Shown here one piece after another: positions 1-8,116 of a DNA stretch of 64,000 bases. Below the pieces are notes generated by a model, which saw only the letters and a program-made list of their open reading frames with translations, was not told the DNA's origin and made no database searches. The stretch is from Armatimonas rosea (lineage in GTDB: Bacteria > Armatimonadota > Armatimonadia > Armatimonadales > Armatimonadaceae). Position 1 is the stretch's first letter. Every line of letters starts with the position of its first letter. Made by a program: the position numbers and the translations under genes. The stretch covers positions 620,001-684,000 of the forward strand of contig NZ_JACHGW010000002.1 in the NCBI RefSeq assembly GCF_014202505.1. Reading direction: 5' to 3'.

Positions 1-228
1 GAGGTTCTCTTTGGTCTGGGTGGCGAGGTCCTTGCTCCGGGCGACCAGGTCACTGGTGGCCTCTTGCAGGCGGTCCATCGCCTCTTCCGTGCGATCCTTG
101 AGGTCCTCGCGTAGCTCGGAGCCGGGCTTGGGGGCAAAGAGCAGACCCAGGAGCCCTCCGGTCGCCAGACCCACCACGAAGCCCGCGGCAAGGTTCACAA
201 ACGTACTGTTATCGTCTTCTTCTTCCAT
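1..228 (-). CDS. YtxH domain protein (C-terminus cut by window edge)
   Basis: Reading the minus strand from the ATG at 228 gives an acidic start (MEEEDDN), then a glycine/alanine-rich hydrophobic segment (about residues 11-28) ending in FAPKPGSELR, and then a charged amphipathic helix. One membrane segment followed by an apolipoprotein-like helix containing 'FAPKSGxE' is the hallmark of YtxH/gas-vesicle-like stress proteins. The start lies 2 bases after the mnmA stop, so the two are probably co-transcribed. The protein runs off the left edge, so its full length is unknown. The YtxH family is well defined, but its molecular role is not. Confidence 0.75.
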   Translation of the reverse strand, partial: MEEEDDNSTFVNLAAGFVVGLATGGLLGLLFAPKPGSELREDLKDRTEEAMDRLQEATSDLVARSKDLATQTKENL

Positions 229-230
229 AC

Positions 231-1331
231 TTACCTAACTATTGTTCCGCCCCCGAGGAGCTGATCTGCCTGTGGCCCGACTCCGTAGAAAACCGCCGCC
301 TGGCCGGGAGCGACTGCCCGCAGGGGCTCGTCGAACGCCACCGAGACTGTCTCATCGGCGTGGCGTGTGAGCGTGGCGGGGCGGGAGTGCATATTGTAGC
401 GTATCTTCACCTCGCAGGGGATGGGCTCGCCCACGGGAGGCGGTGCCAGCGCGACCCAGTTGAGGTCCTCGACCTCGCAGCCCTCTGCCAGGAGCTCCTC
501 GTCCTTGCCAACCACGACGGTATTGGTCTCCGCCTCCACACGCAGGACATAGAGCGGGAGCGGGGAGCCGACATTGATGCGCTTGCGCTGCCCGACCGTG
601 AAGAACGCGGAGCCCTCGTGGCTGCCCAGCTTGTTGCCCTCGGCGTCCACAAAGGTCCCGGTCTGGAGGAGCTCGGGAGCCTCTTTTGCGAGAAACTCGG
701 TGTACTTGCCGCCCTGCACGAAGCAGATCTCCTGGGAGTCGGGCTTGTTGGCGACCAGCAGGCCGTACTGACGGGCCAGCGCACGGGTCTCGGCCTTGCT
801 ACTGAGCTCTCCCAGGGGCATGGTCATGTGCGCGAGCTGGTGCTGCTTGGTGGCGTAGAGGGCGTAGGTCTGGTCCTTGGTGCTATCGGAGGCGCGTGCC
901 AGCCCCCAGCGCCCGCTCTGCGTGTCGTGGAAGACCTTGGCGTAGTGGCCGGTCGCCAGCTTGCTCGCCCCTAGCTCTAGAGTTTTCTCCAAGAGGGCAT
1001 CGAACTTGATGTAGCGGTTGCAGTTGACACAGGGGTTGGGGGTGCGTCCGCGCCGGTAGTCCTCGATAAAGGGCTTGATCACGGCATCGGCGAAGGGCTG
1101 CTTGTAGTTGAGGACATAGTGGGGAATCCCGATCCGGGTGGCGACCCGGCGTGCGTCCTCGACCGCCCCGAGGGAGCAACAACCCGCGCCCTTTGTCTCG
1201 GTGGTGCTCTCCTGCCAGATCTGGAGGGTGATGCCGATAACATCGTAGCCCTGCTCGACAAGCAAGGCCGCTGCCACCGACGAGTCCACCCCGCCGCTCA
1301 TTGCCACAACTACTTTTTCACGAGCACTCAC
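231..1331 (-). CDS. mnmA: tRNA-specific 2-thiouridylase MnmA
   Basis: MnmA makes the 2-thio group of the wobble uridine (s2U34) in tRNA-Glu, -Gln and -Lys in the cytoplasm. The 366-residue length is typical. The PP-loop ATP-binding motif SGGVDSS is at residues 12-18. The two catalytic cysteines are visible in [12 protein letters not shown] (about residue 100) and SQEICFV (about residue 203). The C-terminal beta-barrel part includes FTVGQRK and ends in GGGTIVR. It is followed after 2 bases by the YtxH gene. Identification is secure from the motifs and length. Confidence 0.96.
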   Translation of the reverse strand: MSAREKVVVAMSGGVDSSVAAALLVEQGYDVIGITLQIWQESTTETKGAGCCSLGAVEDARRVATRIGIPHYVLNYKQPFADAVIKPFIEDYRRGRTPNPCVNCNRYIKFDALLEKTLELGASKLATGHYAKVFHDTQSGRWGLARASDSTKDQTYALYATKQHQLAHMTMPLGELSSKAETRALARQYGLLVANKPDSQEICFVQGGKYTEFLAKEAPELLQTGTFVDAEGNKLGSHEGSAFFTVGQRKRINVGSPLPLYVLRVEAETNTVVVGKDEELLAEGCEVEDLNWVALAPPPVGEPIPCEVKIRYNMHSRPATLTRHADETVSVAFDEPLRAVAPGQAAVFYGVGPQADQLLGGGTIVR

Positions 1332-1354
1332 GGGCTCAGTATATCGCGTCGCGG

Positions 1355-1666
1355 TTAGCGTTTCTTTTTACGGAGATTGAGGGGCTTCAGGCTCTTGCCC
1401 GCCTGGTCGTGCTCCCGAAGATAGCGCTCGACAAACTTGGGGCCGCGGTCCTCCACCAGCTTCTCCAGCACGAGCCGCTTCTTGGCTTCGTGAAAGGTCA
1501 GCTGGTTGGCCTCGGCCTGGTCGGCGATGGCTTTCTCTAAGAAGGCAATGGAGGTCTCGGTCTGGGTGGCCATCCACTGTTGCCAGAGGGTGTCGATGCG
1601 CTCGGGGGTGCCGTAGAGCTGTGCGAAGCGCTCCCAGGCGCCAAGAACGGGGGATTCAGGGGTCAT
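1355..1666 (-). CDS. small charged hypothetical protein
   Basis: 103 residues, not recognised. The sequence is predicted to be mostly helical, with a tryptophan-rich N-terminal part ([19 protein letters not shown]) and a lysine/arginine-rich tail (LNLRKKKR) that could contact nucleic acid. There is no signal peptide or membrane segment. It lies 23 bases upstream of mnmA on the same strand and 10 bases after the preceding gene, so it is likely part of the same transcript. The compact spacing and host-like codon use support a real gene. Function unknown. Confidence 0.6.
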   Translation of the reverse strand: MTPESPVLGAWERFAQLYGTPERIDTLWQQWMATQTETSIAFLEKAIADQAEANQLTFHEAKKRLVLEKLVEDRGPKFVERYLREHDQAGKSLKPLNLRKKKR

Positions 1667-1676
1667 GGGCTCTATT

Positions 1677-2102
1677 CTACCGAAGATTCTGGTAGGATGC
1701 GGTCTTGACCAGGAGGTAGATCAGCGCCCCGAGAAGCACGAACGAGAGGGTGCCGCCGCCGATCTTCAGCAGGCGCTGGCGACGTTCTTGCCGGTCGCGC
1801 TCGGGGTTGGGCCAGCCGACCGCTTTGTAGGAGCTCGCGTAGGTGTAGAGCGCACTGTCTGCCGCTTGGCTGAGGGTATCGTCCGAGGTCGCGGCGATAT
1901 CGATTCGGACGCGCCCCTCGCGTCCCGGCTTCCAGGAGATACGGACATCCGCCGGTTCGCCATCAATACGGATTACGCCTGCGATCTGCGCTCCGGGCAG
2001 GTCTTGTTCCTTGACCTTGCCAATGCGTTTGAAGGCACGCAGGGCTCGCTCTCCCACGCGCTCCATCGTGCCGTCCACCGAAAGTTCTAAGTACCGACTC
2101 AT
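1677..2102 (-). CDS. hypothetical protein with C-terminal membrane anchor
   Basis: 141 residues. The N-terminal about 95 residues look like a small alpha/beta domain (SRYLELSVDGTMERVGERALRAF...). This is followed by an arginine-rich stretch and one hydrophobic helix (about residues 114-132, GGTLSFVLLGALIYLLV). The layout suggests a tail-anchored cytoplasmic domain. It sits 12 bases after the maf stop, in the run maf to mnmA. I do not recognise the family, and the domain description is inferred from composition only. Confidence 0.6.
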   Translation of the reverse strand: MSRYLELSVDGTMERVGERALRAFKRIGKVKEQDLPGAQIAGVIRIDGEPADVRISWKPGREGRVRIDIAATSDDTLSQAADSALYTYASSYKAVGWPNPERDRQERRQRLLKIGGGTLSFVLLGALIYLLVKTASYQNLR

Positions 2103-2114
2103 CTCTACCCTACA

Positions 2115-2732
2115 TTATGACCCAGGATTTGTCTCTCTGCCTTGCCAGAGCGGAATATTTGCCTGAGAAAGTAGCGTCGCCACGCTCCAGAGGGGGAGCC
2201 CGATCACATTGGAGGGGTCGCCGTCGATGTGGGTTACAAAGGGCATCGCGCCGCCTTGGATGCCGTAGCCACCGGCCTTATCGAGGGGCTCGCCTGTGGC
2301 AACATAGGCCGCGATTGCCTCGTCGGGGAGGGACGCCATGGTCACGCGGGTGGCGACCACGCAGGTCTCCTGGGCGACAATCTTGCCTGGCTCTGCGACC
2401 GTGAGCAGGGCGATTCCCGAGTAGACAGTGTGGGTCTTGCCCGAGAGCGAGCGGAGCATGGCGGTCGCTTCGGCATTGTCGGCGGGCTTGCCGAGGATCG
2501 TCCCATCGGGGGCCACCACATCGGTGTCCACCCCGAGAACCCAGCCCGCGTGGCGCTGGGCGATATCGTGTGCCTTCCCGAGTGCCGCCTGCTGGACATA
2601 CTCCTGCCCATCGGTGAGGTAGGCGAGCGAGTCTTCGTCGAACTGGCTCACCTGCACGATGAACTCCACCCCTAAAAGGGCCAGGAGCTGGCGCCGGCGT
2701 GGGGACGCCGACGCCAGGATGAGCTTACTCAG
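2115..2732 (-). CDS. maf: Maf-family nucleoside triphosphate pyrophosphatase, apparent CTG start
   Basis: Maf proteins hydrolyse non-canonical or modified NTPs and were first linked to septum formation. The family begins with a conserved SASPRR motif that binds the substrate phosphates. That motif is present here (KLILASASPRRRQLLALLG), but only upstream of the first GTG codon in frame (2669). The only initiator-like codon just before it is a CTG at 2730-2732 (CTG AGT AAG), which overlaps the stop of the upstream gene in the string GCTGAGTAA. This start gives 205 residues, the usual family length. Other family motifs are GVDTDVV and GKPADNAEA (family GKP motif). A start at 2669 would remove the active-site loop. 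Confidence 0.88.
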   Translation of the reverse strand: MSKLILASASPRRRQLLALLGVEFIVQVSQFDEDSLAYLTDGQEYVQQAALGKAHDIAQRHAGWVLGVDTDVVAPDGTILGKPADNAEATAMLRSLSGKTHTVYSGIALLTVAEPGKIVAQETCVVATRVTMASLPDEAIAAYVATGEPLDKAGGYGIQGGAMPFVTHIDGDPSNVIGLPLWSVATLLSQANIPLWQGRETNPGS

Positions 2733-3399
2733 CGCTTGCCTCTCCCTCAGGCTTTTTCTTGGTGCGCCGTGCGGCGGGCTTCTTCGGAGCCTCGACGGGG
2801 GGCACCTCTTCCGTGGGGGCTGGCGCTGCTTCTGGTTCCGCTGTTGCGACGGGAGCCGGCGGCTCGTCGTCTAGCTCTAGCATGGAGAACGGCGAGGCCT
2901 TCTCGGTGACCGGAGCGGGCGTGGCTTCAGGAGTATCCGCGATGGGATCGCTACTGACCTGCTGCTCCAGCTCACGCACCCGGTTCTCCAGCGCCTCAAT
3001 ATCGTCGAAGGCAGTCGGGTCCGACGCGGGGGAGTCGCCGGGCTTGGTCACTTTGTTGAAGACATCGGTGATGTTAAAGCCCTTGATGCTCTCGGTGAGC
3101 TTCTCCCGCACGGGGCGGCCCTTCTCCTCCATCTCGTTCAGAAACCCGGGGGCGTCCTGACGAATCTGGCGCACGGTGTCATCGAGCTGGCGTGCCGCTT
3201 GGTCGATCACATCCACCGCTGCCTTGCCCAGTCCAAAGGCAATATCGGTGACACGCTCGGCGGTCAGGGGGGGCAGGGTCTTCTGGGTCTCAGGGCTGGA
3301 CGTTGTCTCGGCAGTGGGTTCCGCCTGTGCTTCAGCTTCCACGGTGGTGGGCTCCTCCTCAGGAGTGGGATTTGTTTCAGGGGTAGATTCGTCGTTCAT
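2725..3399 (-). CDS. acidic Pro/Ala-rich coiled-coil protein
   Basis: About 224 residues from the ATG at 3399 (MNDESTPET). An in-frame extension to 3534 is less likely because it has unlike composition and would reach into the hpt region. The ends are low-complexity, rich in Pro, Glu, Ala and Thr. The centre (residues 45-150) is helical, with an amphipathic segment (FGLGKAAVDVIDQAARQLDD) and a short coiled coil (ALENRVRELEQQV). The tail is basic (KKPAARRTKKKPEG). The central part recalls phasin-like or YtxH-like helices, but I cannot assign a family. Its stop overlaps the start of maf, which suggests translational coupling. Confidence 0.6.
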   Translation of the reverse strand: MNDESTPETNPTPEEEPTTVEAEAQAEPTAETTSSPETQKTLPPLTAERVTDIAFGLGKAAVDVIDQAARQLDDTVRQIRQDAPGFLNEMEEKGRPVREKLTESIKGFNITDVFNKVTKPGDSPASDPTAFDDIEALENRVRELEQQVSSDPIADTPEATPAPVTEKASPFSMLELDDEPPAPVATAEPEAAPAPTEEVPPVEAPKKPAARRTKKKPEGEASAE

Positions 3400-3445
3400 A
3401 CGCTTTAGGACAGTAAAAACAGCGCTTCGGTTGCGTCTTTCGAAA

Positions 3446-4009
3446 CTAGAGCGGTCCGGCGTAGACATCGCGCTTGAGAATGCCGATGTAGGGCAGGTTC
3501 CGGTAGCGCTGGTTCCAGTCGAGGCCGTAGCCAATCACGAAGTCATCGGGGATGGTGAAGCCGACATAGTCTGCCTCCAGGGGCGAGCCACGGCGGGCGG
3601 GCTTGTCCAGGAACGTGACAATCTTCACCGAGGCAGGGGCGCGCTGGCGCAGGTTGCGCAGGACATAGCTGAGCGTGTTGCCCGTGTCGATAATGTCCTC
3701 GACAATCACCACATGCCGCCCCTCGATGGTCTCGTCGAGGTCCATCGTCACCCGCACCTCGCCGGTGGAGTGGATGCCCGCATACGACGAAACTCCCATC
3801 AGGTCCACGGTGAGTGGCAGGTCGATGGCGCGCATTAGATCGGCCAGAAACGGCAGCGAGCCCTTCAAAATCGTCACCAGGTGCAGGTCGCGCCCGGCGT
3901 AGTCCTCGGTCAGCTGCGCTCCCAGCTCGCGAACCCGCTGCTGGATCTGCTCCTGTGTGTAGAGAACCTCTTGAATGTCATCGTGCATAGGGTGGGACAT
4001 AGAAGCCAT
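3446..4009 (-). CDS. hpt: hypoxanthine(-guanine) phosphoribosyltransferase
   Basis: Purine salvage enzyme that transfers ribose-5-phosphate from PRPP to hypoxanthine or guanine. From the ATG at 4009 it has 187 residues, the usual bacterial length; the ATG at 4000 is an alternative start. The PRPP-binding loop is clear (VVIVEDIIDTGNTL), as are the early LVTILKGSLPFLADLMR segment, the base-binding region DFVIGYGLDW and the conserved YRNLPYIG end. An open frame continues 76 codons upstream, but it lacks family similarity. It is the first gene of the block running towards mnmA. Confidence 0.95.
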   Translation of the reverse strand: MASMSHPMHDDIQEVLYTQEQIQQRVRELGAQLTEDYAGRDLHLVTILKGSLPFLADLMRAIDLPLTVDLMGVSSYAGIHSTGEVRVTMDLDETIEGRHVVIVEDIIDTGNTLSYVLRNLRQRAPASVKIVTFLDKPARRGSPLEADYVGFTIPDDFVIGYGLDWNQRYRNLPYIGILKRDVYAGPL

Positions 4010-4046
4010 TGTACCCGAATCATCCCCGCCAAAAGATCGCGCTAAA

Positions 4047-4562
4047 TTATCGCATCCTGTCAATCGTCTGGAGATACCACGGGCCGTACCAGTGCTGATG
4101 CTTCGCCACGGGATTATCTGTGGGCGGTGAATCGGGGCAGTAGAGAAAGCCGCTTGTCTCCACCAGTCCACTATCGCCAAGATCGAACAACCAGCCGTAC
4201 TCCGTCTTGTAAATCCCCTCGAACCGATAGAGCCCAAGCATCATATTTTTGGCCTCTCGCGGATTTTTGGCATAGGCATTAAGCGCAGGCTTACTCAGGA
4301 GAAAACGGACGCTACGCAGGATAGGGCTAAGGGCCACAAAAGCCATAAGAATCGCAACCACTGCTTCCTTCACTAAGAGTTGCCGTCGCTCAGGTTGGTG
4401 CAGGGCTACGACTAAACGTGTGAACCAGAGCACAGCCAAGCCAATACAAGTCACTCCGAGAATCCAAGCAAGTCCCAAACTTACGGCGGGAGCACTGAAA
4501 ATAATGAGGCTCGCACCCCACCAGATACCTGCTAAACCCCACCATAGCCATGTCCAGTTCAT
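4047..4562 (-). CDS. hypothetical membrane protein
   Basis: 171 residues from the ATG at 4562, which overlaps the stop of the toxin-like gene upstream by ATGA. Two hydrophobic segments lie near the N-terminus (WLWWGLAGIWWGASLIIF and LGLAWILGVTCIGLAVLWF) and a third around residue 70 (VVAILMAFVALSPIL). A soluble C-terminal region with several aromatic residues (YGWLFDLGDSG, HQHWYGPWYLQ) follows. Family not recognised. The overlap suggests co-expression with the toxin gene, but nothing indicates a functional link. Confidence 0.6.
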   Translation of the reverse strand: MNWTWLWWGLAGIWWGASLIIFSAPAVSLGLAWILGVTCIGLAVLWFTRLVVALHQPERRQLLVKEAVVAILMAFVALSPILRSVRFLLSKPALNAYAKNPREAKNMMLGLYRFEGIYKTEYGWLFDLGDSGLVETSGFLYCPDSPPTDNPVAKHQHWYGPWYLQTIDRMR

Positions 4563-4999
4563 GGCATGACAGTCCAATCCGTGAAGCGTAGCATTGGGGC
4601 ATGTTCCGCAATTCGGGAAAAATCGCCTGTGTTTTGTGTGAGGAGAGTTGCGTCTGTTGCGAGGGCGATAGCCGCAATTTTTAGGTCCATGGTGCTGACT
4701 CGTATGCGCCGTAGCCAGAGCTCCTGGAAAATATCTAGTGCGGTTTGGTCAAATGGCAAGACCGTCAGGGAGTTGAAATTCTCAAGGAGAGTTTGGAGCC
4801 GCTGGTAGGCTTGGACATGTGCCTCTACAGATCGAAGCGAGGCAAGATACGACATCCATCCCCGAAATTCTTCTTCTAGGCAGACAATGGCTGTCGCCAC
4901 TTGCTCTGAGGGCACTTGTTCTAATCGAGCACTCAGGTACTCTTGAGCCGGGCCACGACGCTGGAGCTGGCTCAGGTGATTTGTGTCTAGCAGATACAT
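4559..4999 (-). CDS. PIN-domain toxin, VapC-like
   Basis: 146 residues. It starts MYLLDTNHLSQLQ, with the first metal-binding Asp of the PIN fold at residue 5. Further acidic active-site candidates are the Glu cluster in CLEEEF (about residue 42), the Asp in STMDLKIAA and the late TQNTGDFSRI. PIN toxins of VapBC modules are Mg-dependent RNases that cut tRNA or rRNA and are held in check by a small upstream antitoxin. That arrangement is present here: a 67-codon gene ends 2 bases before this start. Family call secure; substrate unknown. Confidence 0.85.
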   Translation of the reverse strand: MYLLDTNHLSQLQRRGPAQEYLSARLEQVPSEQVATAIVCLEEEFRGWMSYLASLRSVEAHVQAYQRLQTLLENFNSLTVLPFDQTALDIFQELWLRRIRVSTMDLKIAAIALATDATLLTQNTGDFSRIAEHAPMLRFTDWTVMP

Positions 5000-5001
5000 T
5001 G

Positions 5002-5205
5002 CTAGGGCTGTTTTTCGTCGTAGTTGGGTATCTGGGAGTTGCGATACTCTTTACCCAGTCGGATGATTTCGTCGAAGGCAGGATCATCGTCGAAGGTTCC
5101 TAGCAGACTGCGCCAGCCCGTTTTTTGGGCGGCGGGGAGCTGCTGGCGAAGCTCCTTGAGCTCTTCTTCGATAAGGGCAACACGCTCTTCTATGGTTTGT
5201 GGCAT
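5002..5205 (-). CDS. putative antitoxin of the VapC-like toxin
   Basis: 67 residues. An N-terminal acidic helix (TIEERVALIEEELKELRQQL) could form a dimeric coiled coil. The C-terminal part (WRSLLGTFDDDPAFDEIIRLGKEYR) resembles the toxin-wrapping tail seen in small antitoxins paired with PIN toxins. No classical AbrB, RHH or Phd DNA-binding motif is apparent. Position (2 bases upstream of the toxin), size and charge support the call, but it is mainly by context. Confidence 0.65.
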   Translation of the reverse strand: MPQTIEERVALIEEELKELRQQLPAAQKTGWRSLLGTFDDDPAFDEIIRLGKEYRNSQIPNYDEKQP

Positions 5206-5225
5206 TGGCTCACCTCCAGGCTATT

Positions 5226-6167
5226 TTATCGCTTTTTGCGGGCGGTGAGGTTGGCGAGCAGGACGGCTACGAGGAGCAGAATCCCGATGGCGGTGACTTG
5301 GTTTTCGGCCTTGACCCCCGCGACTCCCATGCCGGTCTGGACCACGCCGATCAGAAGAAGTGCGGCTAGGGAACCAAAGATCGTCCCACGCCCGCCGAAG
5401 ATGCTCGTGCCGCCCAGCACCACGGCGGTGATGGCATCGAGCTCAAGGCCGCGCGCGTGGTCGAAGCGGGCGACCCCGAGACGGGAGAGCATGGTCAGCG
5501 CGGCGATCCCGGCGACCGCGCCCGAGAGGACAAAGAGCTTCATCAGGACACCTGGCACAGGAACCCCGGAGTAGCGCGCCGCCTCGGCGTTGGTGCCCAC
5601 GGCATTGACATAGCGCCCAAAGACTGTTTTATGGAGCAGAAGACCCGCCGCAATCGCAAAGCCCAGAGTCAGAAAGAGCGGGGCGTGGAAGTAAGTGCGG
5701 GGGATCGCCAGCTTCTCGAAGTGCTGGAACGCTTCAGGGACGGGCAGGGAGTGGTCGCCTAGCAGAATCTGCGCCCCGCCCCGAAAGAGCGCCATGGTCC
5801 CGAGGGTGACCACCAGCGACGGCAACCGGCGCTTGGCGACCAGCCAGCCATTGACCGCGCCGAGCAGGCCGCCCAGCACGGGGGCGAGCGCGGCGCAGAG
5901 CCCAAACGGGAGCCCCTTGCTGTTTAGCGTCGTCACAATCGCCCCGACCAGCGCAAGAATCGCGGTGCAGGAGAGGTCGATGTGCCCCGCGACAATCACC
6001 AGCGTGAGCGCAATCGCCAGCAGAGCGGTCTCGGTGTAGAGGGTCGAGCGGTCGAAGAGATACGCCACATCCAGAAAGCGCGGCTCGCGGGCGGCGCTGA
6101 CAATAAAGGCGACAATCAGCAGGCCCACCGCGACCAGCTCGGGGATAAACGCACGAAGCTTTTTCAT
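5226..6167 (-). CDS. sugar ABC transporter permease (RbsC/BPD_transp_2 type)
   Basis: 313 residues and about eight to ten hydrophobic segments. It has the family signatures of ribose/rhamnose/AI-2-type permeases: ALTLVIVAGHIDLSC near residue 55, LGAVNGWLVAKRRLPSLVVTLGTMALFRG in the centre, and TAVVLGGTSIFGGRGTIFGS (the EAA-like cytoplasmic loop region) towards the end. It probably forms a heterodimer with the upstream permease, whose stop overlaps this start (TAATG). No ATPase or periplasmic binding protein is adjacent, so the substrate cannot be read from context. Confidence 0.9.
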   Translation of the reverse strand: MKKLRAFIPELVAVGLLIVAFIVSAAREPRFLDVAYLFDRSTLYTETALLAIALTLVIVAGHIDLSCTAILALVGAIVTTLNSKGLPFGLCAALAPVLGGLLGAVNGWLVAKRRLPSLVVTLGTMALFRGGAQILLGDHSLPVPEAFQHFEKLAIPRTYFHAPLFLTLGFAIAAGLLLHKTVFGRYVNAVGTNAEAARYSGVPVPGVLMKLFVLSGAVAGIAALTMLSRLGVARFDHARGLELDAITAVVLGGTSIFGGRGTIFGSLAALLLIGVVQTGMGVAGVKAENQVTAIGILLLVAVLLANLTARKKR

Positions 6168-7132
6168 TACTCTTCCCCCGTGGCGTTGAGCCGGAGCCGC
6201 CGGGCCGTGGCATCGTCGAAGAGGACGGCGGCGAGGATGACGAGGCCGTAGACCGCGGTCTGCCAGGTGTCGGCGATCTGCAAGACGGCGAGGGCGACAT
6301 TGATAACACCGAGAAGTACGCAGCCCAGAAACGCCCCCGTGGCGCTCCCGACCCCGCCGAAGATGCTCGTGCCCCCGATGACGGCGGCGGCGATCACGAG
6401 GAGCTCGAAGCCATTGCCGATACTCGCGGGGTTGACATTGCCAAAGCGGCTGGCGTAGAGGACGCCCGCCAGCCCTGCACCCATGCCGCAGAGCACGTAG
6501 GCCAGCAGGATCACCGGGCGCACCGGGACCCCACGGAGTGCAGCCGCATCCGGGTTGCCGCCGATGGCGTAGAGGTTCCGACCGATCCGCGTCCGCGTGA
6601 GGAACGCATGGGTGAGAAAGGCAACCAGCGCGGCCACTAAGACCACCCAGGGAAGCTTGTTGTTAAAGAGCCCGGTCGTGGTCCAGGCCGCCAGGGCCTT
6701 AGGGATTTCGTAGTCGTTGACCTGGACACCGCCGCTCACCACGAAGGTCAGGCCACGGTAGATTCCCAGCGTGGCGAGCGTCGCGACAATGGCGGGGACA
6801 CGGGCAAAGGCGATCAGCAGGCCATTGACCGCGCCGAGTCCCCCGCCAATCCCCGCCCCAATCGCGGCGGCGACAAACACGTTCAGGTCCTTGTGGTCCC
6901 GCAGGAGCATCGCGGTCAGCATCCCCGAGAGCGCCAGGGTCGAGCCCACCGAGACATCGATCCCCCGCGTCAGGATCACCAGCATCTGGCCCATGGCGCA
7001 GACTGCGATCAGCGGGAGCCAGAGCAGGACCGACTGAATCGACGACTCGGAGAGGAAGCGTGGCTGGATCACACTGACAACGACGATCAGGGCGATCAGG
7101 GCAACAGCGATAGGGAGCTCACGGCGAGGCAT
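6167..7132 (-). CDS. sugar ABC transporter permease (RbsC type), first of the pair
   Basis: 321 residues from the ATG at 7132 (MPRRELPIAV); an in-frame ATG at 7150 lies inside the apparent -10 element. It has the same family motifs as the following gene: MLVILTRGIDVSVGSTLALSG, LGAVNGLLIAFARVPAIVATLATLGIYRG and AAAVIGGTSIFGGVGSATGA. The two permeases share an overall layout and would build the membrane pore of a class II carbohydrate importer. Divergent from the carotenoid genes. The ATPase and binding protein must be encoded elsewhere. Confidence 0.9.
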   Translation of the reverse strand: MPRRELPIAVALIALIVVVSVIQPRFLSESSIQSVLLWLPLIAVCAMGQMLVILTRGIDVSVGSTLALSGMLTAMLLRDHKDLNVFVAAAIGAGIGGGLGAVNGLLIAFARVPAIVATLATLGIYRGLTFVVSGGVQVNDYEIPKALAAWTTTGLFNNKLPWVVLVAALVAFLTHAFLTRTRIGRNLYAIGGNPDAAALRGVPVRPVILLAYVLCGMGAGLAGVLYASRFGNVNPASIGNGFELLVIAAAVIGGTSIFGGVGSATGAFLGCVLLGVINVALAVLQIADTWQTAVYGLVILAAVLFDDATARRLRLNATGEE

Positions 7133-7140
7133 TGGCTTGC

Positions 7141-7148
7141 ATTGTACC
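7141..7148 (-). promoter_or_regulatory. extended -10 promoter for the permease pair
   Basis: On the minus strand the sequence reads TTTTGGTACAATG, a TGN-TACAAT extended -10 hexamer. The hexamer occupies 7141-7146. Transcription from it would begin about 7 bases downstream, practically at the ATG of the first permease (7132), so the mRNA may be leaderless. The -35 position carries only a poor match. Confidence 0.45.
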
Positions 7149-7210
7149 AAAAGAATGGGAACCGCAAAGGAAGTGGGAACCTATTAGGGATACTACCGTT
7201 GCAAGTGGCA

Positions 7211-8116
7211 ATGTGCACCAACTCTATGGAAGCGTCCTTGCCACGGGAAGTAAGCCCCACCCTTCGCGACGGCGATGTTGAGGTCGCTCGAAGCCTGAAT
7301 AAGAAGCATGGGACGAGCTACTACTTCGCCACGTGCTTCTTCCCACGGCACCTGCGGGAGGCGACCTTTGCGCTCTACGCCTTCTTCCGGGTCCCCGACG
7401 AGTTCGTAGACGACCGGGTGCTGGACGAGGGCGGGGAGGCCAAGGCCCGACTGCTCCTGGAGCACTGGCGTACCGACTGGCACAAGGCCTACGCCCTGGG
7501 AACCTCCCACGATCCGGTGCTCCGGCTCAACGCTGAGGTCTTCCACCGCTACCAGATTCCCTTTGCCTACAGCGAGTCGTTTTTAGAGGCGATGTTCCGC
7601 GATCTCTCGGACACGCGCTACACCACCTACGCCGAGCTGGAGCGCTACATGTACGGCTCCGCCGCTGTGGTGGGCCTCATGATGAGCCACGCGATTGGCT
7701 TCTCGGACCCCCGGGCGCTGGACTACGCCAAGAAGCTCGGCTACGCCATGCAGCTCACGAACTTCCTGCGCGATATCGACGAGGACTTCCAGCAGCGGGG
7801 GCGCATCTACCTGCCGCTCGACGAGCTCCAGCGCTTTGGGGTCAAGGAGACGCAGTTCGCGGAGCGCCGCTTCGATGCCAACTTCTACTCCCTGATGCAG
7901 TTTCAGATGCAGCGTGCCCACCAGCTCTACGAAGACGCCGAGCCGGGGATCGCGCTCCTCAACCCGGAAGGTCGCCGCGCGGTGCGAGTGGCGAGCGCAC
8001 TCTACCGGGCGATCCTGACCAAATTAGAAGAGCAGGGAAGCAACCCGTTTGCCGGTCGCGCTCGCACGAGCACGCTGGAGAAGGTACAACGCACCATGAA
8101 AGTTTGGAATGGCTAA
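7211..8116 (+). CDS. crtB: phytoene synthase (squalene/phytoene synthase family)
   Basis: Condenses two geranylgeranyl diphosphates to phytoene, the first committed carotenoid step. From the ATG at 7211 there are 301 residues; the ATG at 7226 is an alternative start. The two aspartate-rich Mg/diphosphate-binding motifs are visible: DEFVDD in FFRVPDEFVDDRV (about residue 65) and DIDED in LTNFLRDIDEDFQQRGRIYLP (about residue 190). YGSAAVVGLMM between them is also typical. The stop overlaps the start of crtI by 8 bases. A dehydrosqualene synthase would look similar, but the neighbours favour C40 chemistry. Confidence 0.92.
   Translation: MCTNSMEASLPREVSPTLRDGDVEVARSLNKKHGTSYYFATCFFPRHLREATFALYAFFRVPDEFVDDRVLDEGGEAKARLLLEHWRTDWHKAYALGTSHDPVLRLNAEVFHRYQIPFAYSESFLEAMFRDLSDTRYTTYAELERYMYGSAAVVGLMMSHAIGFSDPRALDYAKKLGYAMQLTNFLRDIDEDFQQRGRIYLPLDELQRFGVKETQFAERRFDANFYSLMQFQMQRAHQLYEDAEPGIALLNPEGRRAVRVASALYRAILTKLEEQGSNPFAGRARTSTLEKVQRTMKVWNG

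Noticed and set aside
11-238. Plus-strand frame at the left edge
   Set aside because: The minus strand encodes a YtxH protein with proper start and spacing to mnmA; the plus frame is Arg/Ser-rich shadow.
360-974. Open frame of 204 codons opposite mnmA
   Set aside because: mnmA is unmistakable on the minus strand; the plus frame shows no motif or ribosome site.
3400-3534. Upstream start of the acidic coiled-coil protein at 3534
   Set aside because: The added 45 residues differ in composition and overlap the end of hpt; the ATG at 3399 is more natural.
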